Positions 6,541 through 14,703 are shown, counted from the stretch's first letter. The stretch: 21,785 nt of DNA from an uncultured Lachnospiraceae bacterium (GCA_902476645.1 CABSEG010000047.1:1-21785); one strand, 5' to 3'. Made by a program: numbers and translations. The notes: generated by a model from the sequence alone, not told the origin.

Positions 6541-9445
6541 AAAGATAAAAAAGTTTATTTCAGACACGTCAAGATCCAGGGTTTTTCTTCTTTCAGGAGT
6601 GTTTGTTATCTTGGCTGCTATCTTAGTCCAGCGCCTTTTTCAACTGCAAATTATCAATGGGGAAAGTTATCTGACCGATTTTACCATGCAGATCAAAAAG
6701 GAACGCAGTCTGGCAAGTACCAGAGGCGACATTTTGGACAGTGAGGGAAAGCCGCTGGCTTATAACAAATTGGCTTATTCCGTTACTTTTGAGGATAATG
6801 GGACCTACGAAGATACCAGGGAAAAAAATCTGATTCTAAACGGAACGATGTACGGGCTTTTGAAGGTGATAGAAGAAAATGGGGACAGTATTCTGATGGA
6901 TTTTGGCATTCAATTAGACAGCGCCGGAAACTATTCCTTCACCAAGACGGGGGTAAACCTGCTGCGTTTTAAAGCGGACATCTATGGCCAGGCCTATGTG
7001 GAGGATTTAAAAAATGCCCAGAGAGATGCCACTCCGGATGAAATGATGGAGGATATGTGCGGAGAAGATATGTATGGCATTTTGGATCCAAGCTATACAG
7101 AAAAAGAGTTGACGGAACATGGTCTTCCTTCGGAACTGACCAAAGAAGAAACTTTGAAACTTGCGATCATGCGCAGCCGTGTTGCCCAAAACAGCTATCA
7201 GAGATACATTACCGCCACTCTGGCGAAAGATGTCAGTGAAAAGACCATGACCACCATCATGGAAAATAAAGACCTTTACCAGGGGGCGGATGTGGTGGAA
7301 GAATCCATCCGGGTTTATGAGGACAGCGTATATTTTGCGCCATTGATTGGATATACCGGACAGATTTCCGCAGAAGAATTGGAGGAACTGAACGCAGAGG
7401 ATGACGATCGATACCAGACTTCTGATATTGTGGGTAAGGTAGGACTTGAAAAAACCTTCGAATCGGAGCTTCAGGGAATCCGCGGTTCTGAAACTGTTTA
7501 TGTAAATAATATGGGAAAGGTGCTTCGAGAGGATTCGCGCACGGAACCCCAGGCCGGAAATGATATTCAGCTGACTATCGTCAGGGATTTACAAATTGCC
7601 GCCTATAAGATTCTGGAGCAGTATATTGCCGGAATTGTATATTCCAATATGATTGATTCGATGGAGTTTGATGTGGAGAATGTCAGTTCATCTGATGAAA
7701 TTCGGATACCGGTATACGATGTATATTATGCGCTTTTTGAAAACAATGTGCTGGACGCCAGCCACCTGGCAGCAGAGGATGCCAGCGAAACAGAAAGGCG
7801 GGTATATCAGTCTTTCCTCTCAAAAGAAGAGTCTGTATTTGCCCAAATCAGGGAGGAATTAACCAGTCAGGATCCAACTGCTTATCAGGACTTATCAGAT
7901 GAAATGCAGGCTTATATGTCTTACGTGGTCAATGATGTGCTTACGGAAGGGACCGGGATTCTCAATGCGGATGCCATTGATAAGACCGATGAGATTTATA
8001 AGGCCTGGACTACAGATGAGTCCATCAGTCTCCAGGAATACTTAACCTATGCGCTCTCCAAGAATTGGGTGGACATTACCAAAATAGATCTAGAGAGTGA
8101 ATATCTGGATTCCAATGAAATTTATAATGCCCTGGCAGACTATATTTCGGAGTATTTGACGGAAGATGAAAGTTTCAGCAGGATGGTCTATAAATATATG
8201 ATAAAAGAGGGAAGCATTTCCGGGACAGAAGTATGTCTTTTACTCTTTGATCAGGGCATCCTGGAGATGAATGAAGAGGATTACAATGCGCTCTCAGGAG
8301 GTTCCATGGATCCTTATGATTTCATCCGCTCCAAGATTTACAGCCTTGAGATCACACCTGCACAGCTGGCTTTGGAGCCCTGTTCCGGATCTGTGGTAAT
8401 TACAGATCCCAACAGCGGCGATGTGTTGGCATGCGTAACCTATCCGGGCTATGACAACAACCGTTTGGCAAACGATATGGATTCAGAGTATTACACCCAG
8501 TTGAATACGGATAAGACAAGTCCATTCTACAACAAGGCCACGCAGGAGGTAACAGCTCCCGGCTCCACCTTTAAGGTGGTCACCGCCACAGCAGGAGTGA
8601 TGGAAGGAGTTATTTCCACAACAGATACCATCACCTGTTCCGGTGTCTTCGATCTGGTGGAACCGCCTATTAACTGCTGGATTTATTCGGAAACCTATAA
8701 ATCAGGATCACATGGAGCGGAAACCCTGACGACAGCCATCCGAGATTCTTGTAACTACTACTTCAATACGGTCGGCTACATGCTGGGCATGAATGGGGAG
8801 AAATACGTGGATGAAGATGGAATCGAGGTCTTGACCAGATACGCAAATATGTATGGTTTCGATTCCACAACAGGCATTGAGATTGATGAGACTGCCCCGA
8901 GGATTTCAGGAAGCGACGCGCCTCGTACCTCCATGGGACAAGGTGAGAACGCTTTTACGACTACTCAGCTGGCCAGATATGTCAATACTGTGGCCAATGG
9001 AGGAACCTGCTACGATCTGACCCTGTTGGATCGAATCAAGGATCCGGAGGGCAACACGCTAGAGGAGAAAGAACCGGTGGTACACAATAAGCTGGAGCTT
9101 CCGGACGAGTTGTGGAACTCCATCCACAGCGGTATGAATCAAGTGATGCAGAATAACGCTTCTACGAGTGAATTGCACAATGCGTATCACTTTGAGGCAG
9201 CCGGAAAAACAGGAACGGCTGAGGAAAGTTCCATCCGTCCGAACCATGCACTCTTCGTTGGTTATGCTCCCTATGAAGATCCTGAGATTTCCATTGCGGT
9301 GAGAATTACAAATGGATACAATTCCGGAAACTCAGCTTCAGTGGCAAAGGATATTTTTAAGTATTATTTTGAACTGGAAGACCGGGAAGAAATTATTGAC
9401 GGAACAGCCACGGAAGTTTCAACCAACAACGCTATGGCAGATTAA
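6521..9445 (+). CDS. mrdA: Penicillin-binding protein 2, elongation transpeptidase (extra-long form)
   Basis: A class B PBP of up to 974 residues, well above the roughly 600-700 usual for PBP2. One N-terminal membrane helix (about 21-43) is followed by the dimerisation domain with STRGDILDSEGKPLAYNK near 66-83. The transpeptidase motifs are intact: S682-T-F-K, S743-C-N745 and K896-T-G-T (numbered from the GTG). Between about residues 365 and 618 a helical, acidic insertion of roughly 240 residues precedes the catalytic-domain entry SGSVVITDPNSGDVLA. Start choice is open. GTG 6521 and TTG 6524 sit on or beside the Shine-Dalgarno AAAGGAG (6515-6521). TTG 6533, at 11 bases spacing, would give an N-terminus of FKKIKKF after Met and 970 residues. 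The enzyme crosslinks side-wall peptidoglycan together with RodA and MreCD. Confidence 0.93.
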   Translation: MLEVLFKKIKKFISDTSRSRVFLLSGVFVILAAILVQRLFQLQIINGESYLTDFTMQIKKERSLASTRGDILDSEGKPLAYNKLAYSVTFEDNGTYEDTREKNLILNGTMYGLLKVIEENGDSILMDFGIQLDSAGNYSFTKTGVNLLRFKADIYGQAYVEDLKNAQRDATPDEMMEDMCGEDMYGILDPSYTEKELTEHGLPSELTKEETLKLAIMRSRVAQNSYQRYITATLAKDVSEKTMTTIMENKDLYQGADVVEESIRVYEDSVYFAPLIGYTGQISAEELEELNAEDDDRYQTSDIVGKVGLEKTFESELQGIRGSETVYVNNMGKVLREDSRTEPQAGNDIQLTIVRDLQIAAYKILEQYIAGIVYSNMIDSMEFDVENVSSSDEIRIPVYDVYYALFENNVLDASHLAAEDASETERRVYQSFLSKEESVFAQIREELTSQDPTAYQDLSDEMQAYMSYVVNDVLTEGTGILNADAIDKTDEIYKAWTTDESISLQEYLTYALSKNWVDITKIDLESEYLDSNEIYNALADYISEYLTEDESFSRMVYKYMIKEGSISGTEVCLLLFDQGILEMNEEDYNALSGGSMDPYDFIRSKIYSLEITPAQLALEPCSGSVVITDPNSGDVLACVTYPGYDNNRLANDMDSEYYTQLNTDKTSPFYNKATQEVTAPGSTFKVVTATAGVMEGVISTTDTITCSGVFDLVEPPINCWIYSETYKSGSHGAETLTTAIRDSCNYYFNTVGYMLGMNGEKYVDEDGIEVLTRYANMYGFDSTTGIEIDETAPRISGSDAPRTSMGQGENAFTTTQLARYVNTVANGGTCYDLTLLDRIKDPEGNTLEEKEPVVHNKLELPDELWNSIHSGMNQVMQNNASTSELHNAYHFEAAGKTGTAEESSIRPNHALFVGYAPYEDPEISIAVRITNGYNSGNSASVAKDIFKYYFELEDREEIIDGTATEVSTNNAMAD

Positions 9446-9462
9446 TATCGGAGGTTTCAATC

Positions 9463-10155
9463 ATGAACCGGAGTTCTGTAATCATCAAAAGCAACAAATA
9501 CGGGTTGATTGTCATTTTGGATGAAAACCTTCCTTTTGAAGAACTTCTCCTGGACATTGGAGATAAATTTGAGGAAGCTGCCAACTTTTTTAAAAATGCA
9601 AAGATGGCATTGACCTTTCGGGGGAGGACTTTAACAAAAGAACAGGAAAAGCAGGTAGTGGATGCCATAGTCAGTCATTCCGGCATTCACATTCTGTGTA
9701 TAGTGGATGAACAGAAGGAACATGAGGAATATTACCGCCAGGCGGTAGAATTGGCCACGCAGGAACAGGAAAAGCAGGACGGAATGTTTTATCGTGGAAC
9801 TTTGCGGGCCGGACAGATACTGGAGATGGAGACCAGCGTGGTGATACTGGGGGATGTGAACCCCGGAGCCAGTGTGATCTCGAAAGGGAATATCGTCGTT
9901 CTGGGTTCCTGCAGGGGAAGCGTGTACGCCGGCGCCTCTGGAAATCGAAAGTGTTTTGTAGCCGCTTTGGTTATGAAGCCAAATCAGGTGCGCATTGCGG
10001 ATAAAATTGCCAGAAGTGCGATTACAAAGCGGGTAGACACGGGAGAATACCAGATGGATCCAAAGATCTCCTATGTGAAAGAAGATCATATCTATGTAAA
10101 GTCCATTTCCCAGGAAACGATGCTGGATCTACCGCTGTCATTCGATCATCCTTAA
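9463..10155 (+). CDS. minC: Septum site-determining protein MinC
   Basis: A protein of 230 residues. The N-terminal half (about 1-100, SVIIKSNKYGLIVILDENLPF) resembles the MinC FtsZ-antagonist domain. The C-terminal half is the right-handed beta-helix, with the diagnostic GNIVVLGSCRGSVYAGASGN and FVAALVMKPNQVRIADKIAR. MinC blocks FtsZ assembly away from mid-cell and is recruited to the membrane by MinD. The start has GGAGG at 9450-9454, and the gap after the PBP2 gene is 17 bases. It is followed by a 104-base gap before minD that shows no obvious promoter or terminator. Identification is secure. Confidence 0.95.
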   Translation: MNRSSVIIKSNKYGLIVILDENLPFEELLLDIGDKFEEAANFFKNAKMALTFRGRTLTKEQEKQVVDAIVSHSGIHILCIVDEQKEHEEYYRQAVELATQEQEKQDGMFYRGTLRAGQILEMETSVVILGDVNPGASVISKGNIVVLGSCRGSVYAGASGNRKCFVAALVMKPNQVRIADKIARSAITKRVDTGEYQMDPKISYVKEDHIYVKSISQETMLDLPLSFDHP

Positions 10156-10259
10156 AGATACACCGGAGAAGGACATTTTTTGTCGGGAATACAAGTGAGA
10201 AAAGCACTACTTTGGAACAAATGGTGCCTGACGGGAATGAAGATAGGAGGATGAGAGAT

Positions 10260-11042
10260 ATGTGTGAAGTAATTGTAGTGACATCTGGAAAGGGCGGCGT
10301 TGGAAAAACAACGGCTACCGCAAATCTTGGAACAGGCCTTGCCAGACTGAATAAGAAAGTCGTTTTGGTGGACACAGACATTGGTCTGAGAAATCTGGAT
10401 GTGGTGATGGGGCTGGAAAACCGGATTGTCTATAACTTGGTAGATGTGGTCGAGGGGAATTGCCGGTTGAAACAGGCTCTGATTAAGGATAAGCGTTTCC
10501 CAAATCTGGCTCTATTGCCTTCCGCCCAAACCAGAGATAAATCTGCCGTCACTCCGGAACAGATGATTAAGCTGACGAATGACCTTAGAGAACACTTTGA
10601 CTACGTACTGCTGGATTGTCCGGCGGGAATTGAGCAGGGGTTTCGAAATGCCATTGCCGGTGCCGACCGGGCCATTGTTATCACGACACCGGAGGTTTCT
10701 GCTATAAGAGATGCGGACCGGATTATCGGCCTTTTAGAGGCTAATGAGATGCAGCGGATCGATCTTTTGATTAATCGTCTCCGCATGGATATGATCCGCA
10801 GAGGTGATATGATGTCTGTTGAAGATGTGGTGGAAATTTTGGCCATCAGCCTGATTGGAGCTGTTCCGGATGATGAGAGCGTCGTGATTTCCACGAATCA
10901 GGGAGAACCATTATCGGGAAATGAAACTCTGGCTGGACAGGCATTTTTCAATGTCTGCCGCAGGATTACCGGCGAGGCAGTTCCACTGTTGGATCTAAAT
11001 AAATCCGGAGGTCTGTTTTCCAGAATTTTCAGAAAGCATTGA
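10260..11042 (+). CDS. minD: Septum site-determining ATPase MinD
   Basis: A protein of 260 residues from ATG 10260, which has a perfect AGGAGG at 10245-10250, nine bases away; this favours it over in-frame TTG 10212 and ATG 10251. The deviant Walker A motif SGKGGVGKTT is at residues 9-18, with signature lysine K11 and P-loop lysine K16. VDTDIGLRNLDVVMG and the Walker B segment YVLLDCPAGIE follow. The end, GGLFSRIFRKH, fits the amphipathic membrane-targeting helix of MinD. The ATP-bound dimer binds the membrane and MinC; MinE stimulates hydrolysis. It lies directly upstream of minE (15-base gap). Identification is secure. Confidence 0.97.
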   Translation: MCEVIVVTSGKGGVGKTTATANLGTGLARLNKKVVLVDTDIGLRNLDVVMGLENRIVYNLVDVVEGNCRLKQALIKDKRFPNLALLPSAQTRDKSAVTPEQMIKLTNDLREHFDYVLLDCPAGIEQGFRNAIAGADRAIVITTPEVSAIRDADRIIGLLEANEMQRIDLLINRLRMDMIRRGDMMSVEDVVEILAISLIGAVPDDESVVISTNQGEPLSGNETLAGQAFFNVCRRITGEAVPLLDLNKSGGLFSRIFRKH

Positions 11043-11057
11043 AAGGAGCCGTGAGTG

Positions 11058-11306
11058 ATGATTTTTAGCAGATGGCATCGTAAAAACTCCGGCGGCATTG
11101 CACGGGATCGTCTAAAGGTTGTGCTTTTGTCTGATCATATGAACTGTGCTCCGGAGGCATTAGATCTGATAAGACAGGATATGCTGCGTATTCTGAAAAA
11201 ACACTTGGAGATAGACCCTTCTGAAGTAAACATACAAATCGAGATATCCAAAAGAACAAAACAAGGTGCAAAGAATGTTAAAACAATACAGATTAAAGGA
11301 CTATAA
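11058..11306 (+). CDS. minE: Cell division topological specificity factor MinE
   Basis: A protein of 82 residues from the ATG at 11058, nine bases after AAAGGAG (11042-11048). A GTG one codon earlier is also possible. The N-terminal anti-MinCD helix region (SGGIARDRLKVVLLSDH) is followed by the MinE topological domain (LIRQDMLRILKKHLEIDPSEVNIQIE). MinE drives MinD ATP hydrolysis and so shapes the MinCD gradient. This gene is usual in Gram-negatives and many clostridia but absent from Bacillus, where DivIVA/MinJ do the job. Its last 32 bases overlap the start of rodA in another frame, so the two are likely translationally coupled. Confidence 0.95.
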   Translation: MIFSRWHRKNSGGIARDRLKVVLLSDHMNCAPEALDLIRQDMLRILKKHLEIDPSEVNIQIEISKRTKQGAKNVKTIQIKGL

Positions 11307-12378
11307 TTTTAGACTGATCTTATTTGCCACCGCGCTCTCAATCATAGGAATTTTGCTGATAGGGAGCGCCAGAGAATCTGTGCAGGGTAAGCAGCTATTT
11401 GGCTTGTTCCTGGGACTCGCTTTGATGGTCATTGTTTCCCTGATGGATTACACGTGGCTTTTGAATTTTTACTGGTTTTACTATATTGCCGGCATTGCGA
11501 TGCTGGCGATCACTCCGCTGTTGGGCACTGAAGTAAATGGAGCTACCCGGTGGATCGATATCGGTTTTTTACGCTTTCAGCCATCGGATGTAATGAAAAT
11601 CATCCTGATTATGTTTTTCGCCAGATTTTTTGCAAAATATGAAGAAAATATTAATACACTAAAAGTGATTTTGTTTTCTCTGGTCTGTATTTTGATACCA
11701 GCTCTTTTAATCGAGGCACAACCGGATTTGTCTACCACGATCGCTATTTTACTGATTTTTTGCGCAATTTTTTTTGTGGCAGGCTTGAGTTATAAAATCA
11801 TTGGTGGTATTATACTAATATGTATCCCTGCTGCGGTAATTTTTTTGAGTATTGTTACTAGACCGGGACAGACATTGTTGGAGGATTATCAGCTGACCAG
11901 AATTTTGGCATGGTTAAAACCCACTGAGTACGCAGAAGAGGCGTATCAGCAGATAAACTCAATTATTGCCATTGGATCCGGCCAACTCTATGGGAAGGGA
12001 CTGGATAATAATATGGTCTCTTCCGTAAAGAACGGAAATTTTATCGCAGAACCTCAGACAGACTTTATCTTTGCTGTTGCTGGAGAAGAGCTGGGATTCC
12101 TGGGATGCTGCATCATTATTATTCTGGAGTTGCTCATTGCTCTTGAGTGTGTCCGGATCGGAAGAAAAGCCAGAGATCGGTCTGGCATGTTGCTTTGCTG
12201 TGGAATGGCCGCCTTGATATCATTCCAGAGTTTTATAAATATCTGCGTAGCAACAGGACTTTTCCCCAATACGGGATTGCCTTTGCCCTTTGTCAGCTAC
12301 GGCCTTACTTCCCTTGTCAGTCTCTTTATCGGCCTGGGAGTGGTGCTGAATGTGGGATTGCAGGTACGAAAATATTGA
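11275..12378 (+). CDS. rodA: SEDS peptidoglycan glycosyltransferase RodA
   Basis: A SEDS-family polytopic membrane protein of 367 residues from ATG 11275 (an in-frame GTG at 11266 is the alternative). About ten membrane segments are visible. Family landmarks are NGATRWIDIG near 88-97, FQPSDVMKI at 101-109, EPQTDFIFAVAGEELGF near 259-275 with the essential aspartate as D263, and PLPFVSYGLTS near 336-346, where Leu replaces the usual Gly. The enzyme polymerises lipid II into glycan strands with PBP2. FtsW and SpoVE are close paralogues. RodA is preferred because the gene sits with mreCD and PBP2. It begins inside minE, and the next gene starts 15 bases after its stop. Confidence 0.9.
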   Translation: MLKQYRLKDYNFRLILFATALSIIGILLIGSARESVQGKQLFGLFLGLALMVIVSLMDYTWLLNFYWFYYIAGIAMLAITPLLGTEVNGATRWIDIGFLRFQPSDVMKIILIMFFARFFAKYEENINTLKVILFSLVCILIPALLIEAQPDLSTTIAILLIFCAIFFVAGLSYKIIGGIILICIPAAVIFLSIVTRPGQTLLEDYQLTRILAWLKPTEYAEEAYQQINSIIAIGSGQLYGKGLDNNMVSSVKNGNFIAEPQTDFIFAVAGEELGFLGCCIIIILELLIALECVRIGRKARDRSGMLLCCGMAALISFQSFINICVATGLFPNTGLPLPFVSYGLTSLVSLFIGLGVVLNVGLQVRKY

Positions 12379-12393
12379 CAGGAGGAGAAGAGG

Positions 12394-12789
12394 ATGAATA
12401 TTGGATTAATTGCGCATGATTCAAAAAAGAAACTGATGCAGAATTTCTGTATCGCCTACAGGGGAATCTTATGCAAAAACGAACTGTACGCAACTGGAAC
12501 AACCGGAAGACTAATCGAAGAAGTTACAAATCTGAATATTCACAAATATCTGGCGGGGCATTTGGGGGGAGAACAGCAGATGGGCGCCCAGATCGAAAGC
12601 AATCAAATCGACCTGATGATCTTTTTGAGAGATCCGTTGGCTCCGAAAAAGCATGAACCGGATATTAAAAATATCTTCCGCTTATGCGATACTCATAATA
12701 TTCCGTTGGCCACGAATCTGGCAACGGCTGAACTTTTGATCAAGTCTTTGGACAGAGGAGATTTAGAGTGGCGAGAAATGTACAAATAA
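12394..12789 (+). CDS. mgsA: Methylglyoxal synthase
   Basis: A protein of 131 residues, close to the family norm. MgsA converts dihydroxyacetone phosphate to methylglyoxal and phosphate, a bypass of lower glycolysis under phosphate limitation. Visible family sites are IAHDSKK at 6-12, ATGTTGRLIEE at 33-43 (phosphate site), FLRDPL at 77-82, KHEPD at 86-90 and ATNLATAELLI at 106-116. The segment normally read as GGDQQ, which holds the catalytic aspartate (Asp71 in E. coli), reads GGEQQ here, with E60 in its place. The other acidic and histidine positions (D9, D80, H87, D90) are kept. The start is preceded by AGGAGG at 12380-12385, and the 3' end overlaps the carboxypeptidase start by 22 bases. 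Confidence 0.93.
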   Translation: MNIGLIAHDSKKKLMQNFCIAYRGILCKNELYATGTTGRLIEEVTNLNIHKYLAGHLGGEQQMGAQIESNQIDLMIFLRDPLAPKKHEPDIKNIFRLCDTHNIPLATNLATAELLIKSLDRGDLEWREMYK

Positions 12790-13823
12790 CACGCAGTTCC
12801 AGGCGCAGGCAGGCCAATTCCATACAGCAGCATCGAAAGGTGGTCAGAAGATTCGCAGGGCTTTGCGTTCTTCTTTTTGTACTCCTGTTGATTGTGGGGT
12901 ATTTGCTCTTTCTCAGAGACCGTAATATCCATTTGGAGATGCCGTACAGTAAAACAGATTCGGTCTTTGGAATTCAGAAGGTTTCTCTGGAAAATCGGTT
13001 GGCTCCTTCTATGGCGTCAGAACTTAGTGTCACAGCACAAGACGTTCCCCTGAATGGGGTAGAACTGACCTCTGGGGCGGCAGGACTTTTTTCAGATGAG
13101 AATCATCAGGTGCTCTATGCAAAGAATGTCCATCAGAAAATGTACCCTGCTAGTATTACAAAAATCATGACAGCTTTAGTGGCCTTAAAGTACGGGAATT
13201 TAGACCAGATCATTACCGTCGGAGAGGAATGTAAGGATATTGAGGTGGGTTCTTCTGTCTGTGAGATCAAAGTGGGAGATCAATTAAGTCTTCGTCAGCT
13301 TTTGTATGGACTGATCATCCACTCAGGAAACGATGCGGCCATGAGTATCGCCGTATCTGTGGGGGGATCCGTAGAAAATTTTGTCTCTATGATGAATAAG
13401 GAGGCCAAGGCGATTGGGGCTACCAATACACATTTTGTAAATCCTCACGGCTTACAGGATGAGGACCACTACACTACGGTCTACGATATCTATCTGATGT
13501 TCCATGAAGCATTAAAATATGATGAGTTTCAAAAAATCATCGGCATGGCCAGCTACTATGCTTCTTATCCCAATGCGTCGGGGGAGGAGACCGGTATTAT
13601 GTGGGAATCCACAAATGGCTACTTTATCAATGAAGCCACACCTCCTGAAGCCGTGACAGTGGTAGGCGGTAAGACCGGAACCACATCCGATGCCGGGAAC
13701 TGTCTTTGTCTTTACAGCAAAGACGCATATGGGGAGCCTTTTATTTCTATCATCTTAAAAGCAGAGACCAAGGATGTGCTCTATCAGGAGATGAATGAAT
13801 TATTGTCTAAAATCAACAAATAG
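12768..13823 (+). CDS. D-alanyl-D-alanine carboxypeptidase (low-molecular-mass PBP)
   Basis: A protein of 351 residues starting at GTG 12768, eight bases after AGAGGAG, inside the end of mgsA. A positively charged N-terminus is followed by one hydrophobic segment (about 29-49), acting as a signal anchor. The S11 peptidase motifs are all present: S129-I-T-K132, S186-G-N188 and K302-T-G-T. It would remove the terminal D-Ala from peptidoglycan stem peptides outside the membrane. The protein stops soon after the catalytic domain, without the C-terminal beta-sandwich and amphipathic anchor of DacA/PBP5. That fits a DacF- or DacB-like form anchored by its N-terminus. It ends the long + strand block; no clear terminator hairpin was seen after it. 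Confidence 0.92.
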   Translation: MARNVQITRSSRRRQANSIQQHRKVVRRFAGLCVLLFVLLLIVGYLLFLRDRNIHLEMPYSKTDSVFGIQKVSLENRLAPSMASELSVTAQDVPLNGVELTSGAAGLFSDENHQVLYAKNVHQKMYPASITKIMTALVALKYGNLDQIITVGEECKDIEVGSSVCEIKVGDQLSLRQLLYGLIIHSGNDAAMSIAVSVGGSVENFVSMMNKEAKAIGATNTHFVNPHGLQDEDHYTTVYDIYLMFHEALKYDEFQKIIGMASYYASYPNASGEETGIMWESTNGYFINEATPPEAVTVVGGKTGTTSDAGNCLCLYSKDAYGEPFISIILKAETKDVLYQEMNELLSKINK

Positions 13824-13826
13824 TAG

Positions 13827-13855
13827 TTGTAATTTATAAGATTATACATTATAAT
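13827..13855 (+). promoter_or_regulatory. Sigma-A-type promoter for the P-loop protein gene
   Basis: The -35 element TTGTAA (13827-13832) is separated by exactly 17 bases from a perfect -10, TATAAT (13850-13855). A second perfect TATAAT sits at 13862-13867 but has no matching -35. It lies right after the carboxypeptidase stop and ahead of the AGGAGGAG ribosome binding site of the next gene. This is one of the best-looking promoters in the window. Confidence 0.65.
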
Positions 13856-13900
13856 TGTACATATAATACTTGTGTCGGAAGACTGAAGGAGGAGATTACA

Positions 13901-14320
13901 ATGATACAGATCATCGCAGGCAAAAAGGGAAAAGGCAAGACAAAACAATTACTTGACAAAGTAAATGCAGAGATCAAATCCGTACACGGAAATATTGTTT
14001 ACCTGGATAAGAGTCCAAAACATATGTATGAGTTAAACAACCGTGTACGTTTAATTGACACTTCAGAGTATCAGCTTTCCAGCAGCGAAGCATTCATCGG
14101 ATTTCTCTGCGGTATCATCTCTCAGGATCATGACTTAGAGCAGATGTATCTCGACAGTTTTTTGAAAATTGCGAAACTGGAAGGCTGTGACATTAGCAAC
14201 ACGCTGAAAGAGTTGGAACAGATCGGTGAGAGATATCACATCACCTTTGTACTGAGTGTTTCCATGGACAAAGACGAGTTGCCGGAATTTGCCCAGTCTC
14301 AAGTCATTATTTCATTGTAA
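13901..14320 (+). CDS. P-loop protein of unknown function (often mislabelled PilT-like)
   Basis: A protein of 139 residues with a Walker A motif at its very N-terminus, GKKGKGKT at residues 8-15 (K14, T15). It begins MIQIIAGKKG directly on the first beta strand. Further strands are likely at NIVYLDKS (31-38) and HITFVLSVS. I see no convincing Walker B acidic residue and no partner domain. The size is too small for a true PilT motor, although I recall similar Lachnospiraceae proteins carrying that label; I assign no function. AAGGAGGAG lies at good spacing before the ATG. The gene has its own promoter (13827-13855) and terminator (14387-14414), so it appears monocistronic between the wall-synthesis block and a convergent DUF378 gene. 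Confidence 0.8.
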   Translation: MIQIIAGKKGKGKTKQLLDKVNAEIKSVHGNIVYLDKSPKHMYELNNRVRLIDTSEYQLSSSEAFIGFLCGIISQDHDLEQMYLDSFLKIAKLEGCDISNTLKELEQIGERYHITFVLSVSMDKDELPEFAQSQVIISL

Positions 14321-14334
14321 TTTGAAATACGGCA

Positions 14335-14373
14335 ATATACGAAAAACGCGTAACAGGCACGTTTTTCGTATAT
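14335..14373. repeat. 14-bp perfect inverted repeat (hairpin) after the P-loop gene
   Basis: Two 14-base arms, 14335-14348 (ATATACGAAAAACG) and 14360-14373, are exact reverse complements around an 11-base loop. The structure lies 15 bases after the P-loop protein stop. It has no following T-run on the + strand, so it is not a typical terminator alone. It could stabilise the 3' end of the mRNA or act with the adjacent terminator. No second copy was noticed in this window. Confidence 0.65.
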
Positions 14374-14386
14374 CCCAAAGTTACAG

Positions 14387-14414
14387 AAAGCCAGAGAAAA
14401 GACTCTCTGGCTTT
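14387..14414. terminator. Bidirectional intrinsic terminator between convergent genes
   Basis: Arms AAAGCCAGAGA (14387-14397) and TCTCTGGCTTT (14404-14414) form an 11-bp stem with a 6-base loop. A T-rich tract (TTTTCCTTTTCC) follows from 14412. On the minus strand the same stem follows the DUF378 stop after a short gap and is trailed by TTTCTGT, so it can serve both convergent genes. Confidence 0.8.
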
Positions 14415-14423
14415 TCCTTTTCC

Positions 14424-14636
14424 TTACTCTTTTCCCATGGAGCCAATACGCCCGTAAAGTGTCAAAAGATATAGTCCTGCCAGACCCACAAGGGCATAGA
14501 CAATTCTGGAGATCCAGGACATATCTCCGAAGAGAAAAGCTACCAGGTCGAATCGGAAAAAGCCGATTAGCCCCCAATTCACCGCCCCGATAATTACCAG
14601 CGATAAACAAGTATAGTCCAAACCTTTTGTTCCCAT
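14424..14636 (-). CDS. DUF378 family small membrane protein
   Basis: A protein of 70 residues on the minus strand, from an ATG at 14636-14634 preceded by GGAGG (complement of 14644-14648) seven bases away. The sequence MGTKGLDYTCLSLVIIGAVNWGLIGFFRFDLVAFLFG is characteristic of DUF378 (YuzA-like), including the conserved GAVNWGL and F.FD. Two hydrophobic segments (about 8-30 and 41-62) suggest a two-helix membrane protein. The function of the family is unknown. It is the only well-supported minus-strand gene in the window. It diverges from the HlyD-like gene and converges on the P-loop gene through the shared terminator. Confidence 0.88.
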   Translation of the reverse strand: MGTKGLDYTCLSLVIIGAVNWGLIGFFRFDLVAFLFGDMSWISRIVYALVGLAGLYLLTLYGRIGSMGKE

Positions 14637-14703
14637 TGTTTAACCTCCTTCTATGGTCTCTCTCTATTTTTTCCAGAGAACTGTTTTTTATACAAAAGAT
14701 AGG

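Noticed and set aside
9631..10089. Minus-strand open frame of 152 codons antisense to minC
   Set aside because: It is a shadow of a well-conserved gene with no recognisable protein features.
10156..10259. minC-minD gap searched for a promoter or RNA element
   Set aside because: Only the AGGAGG of minD stands out. No paired -35/-10 or strong hairpin was visible.
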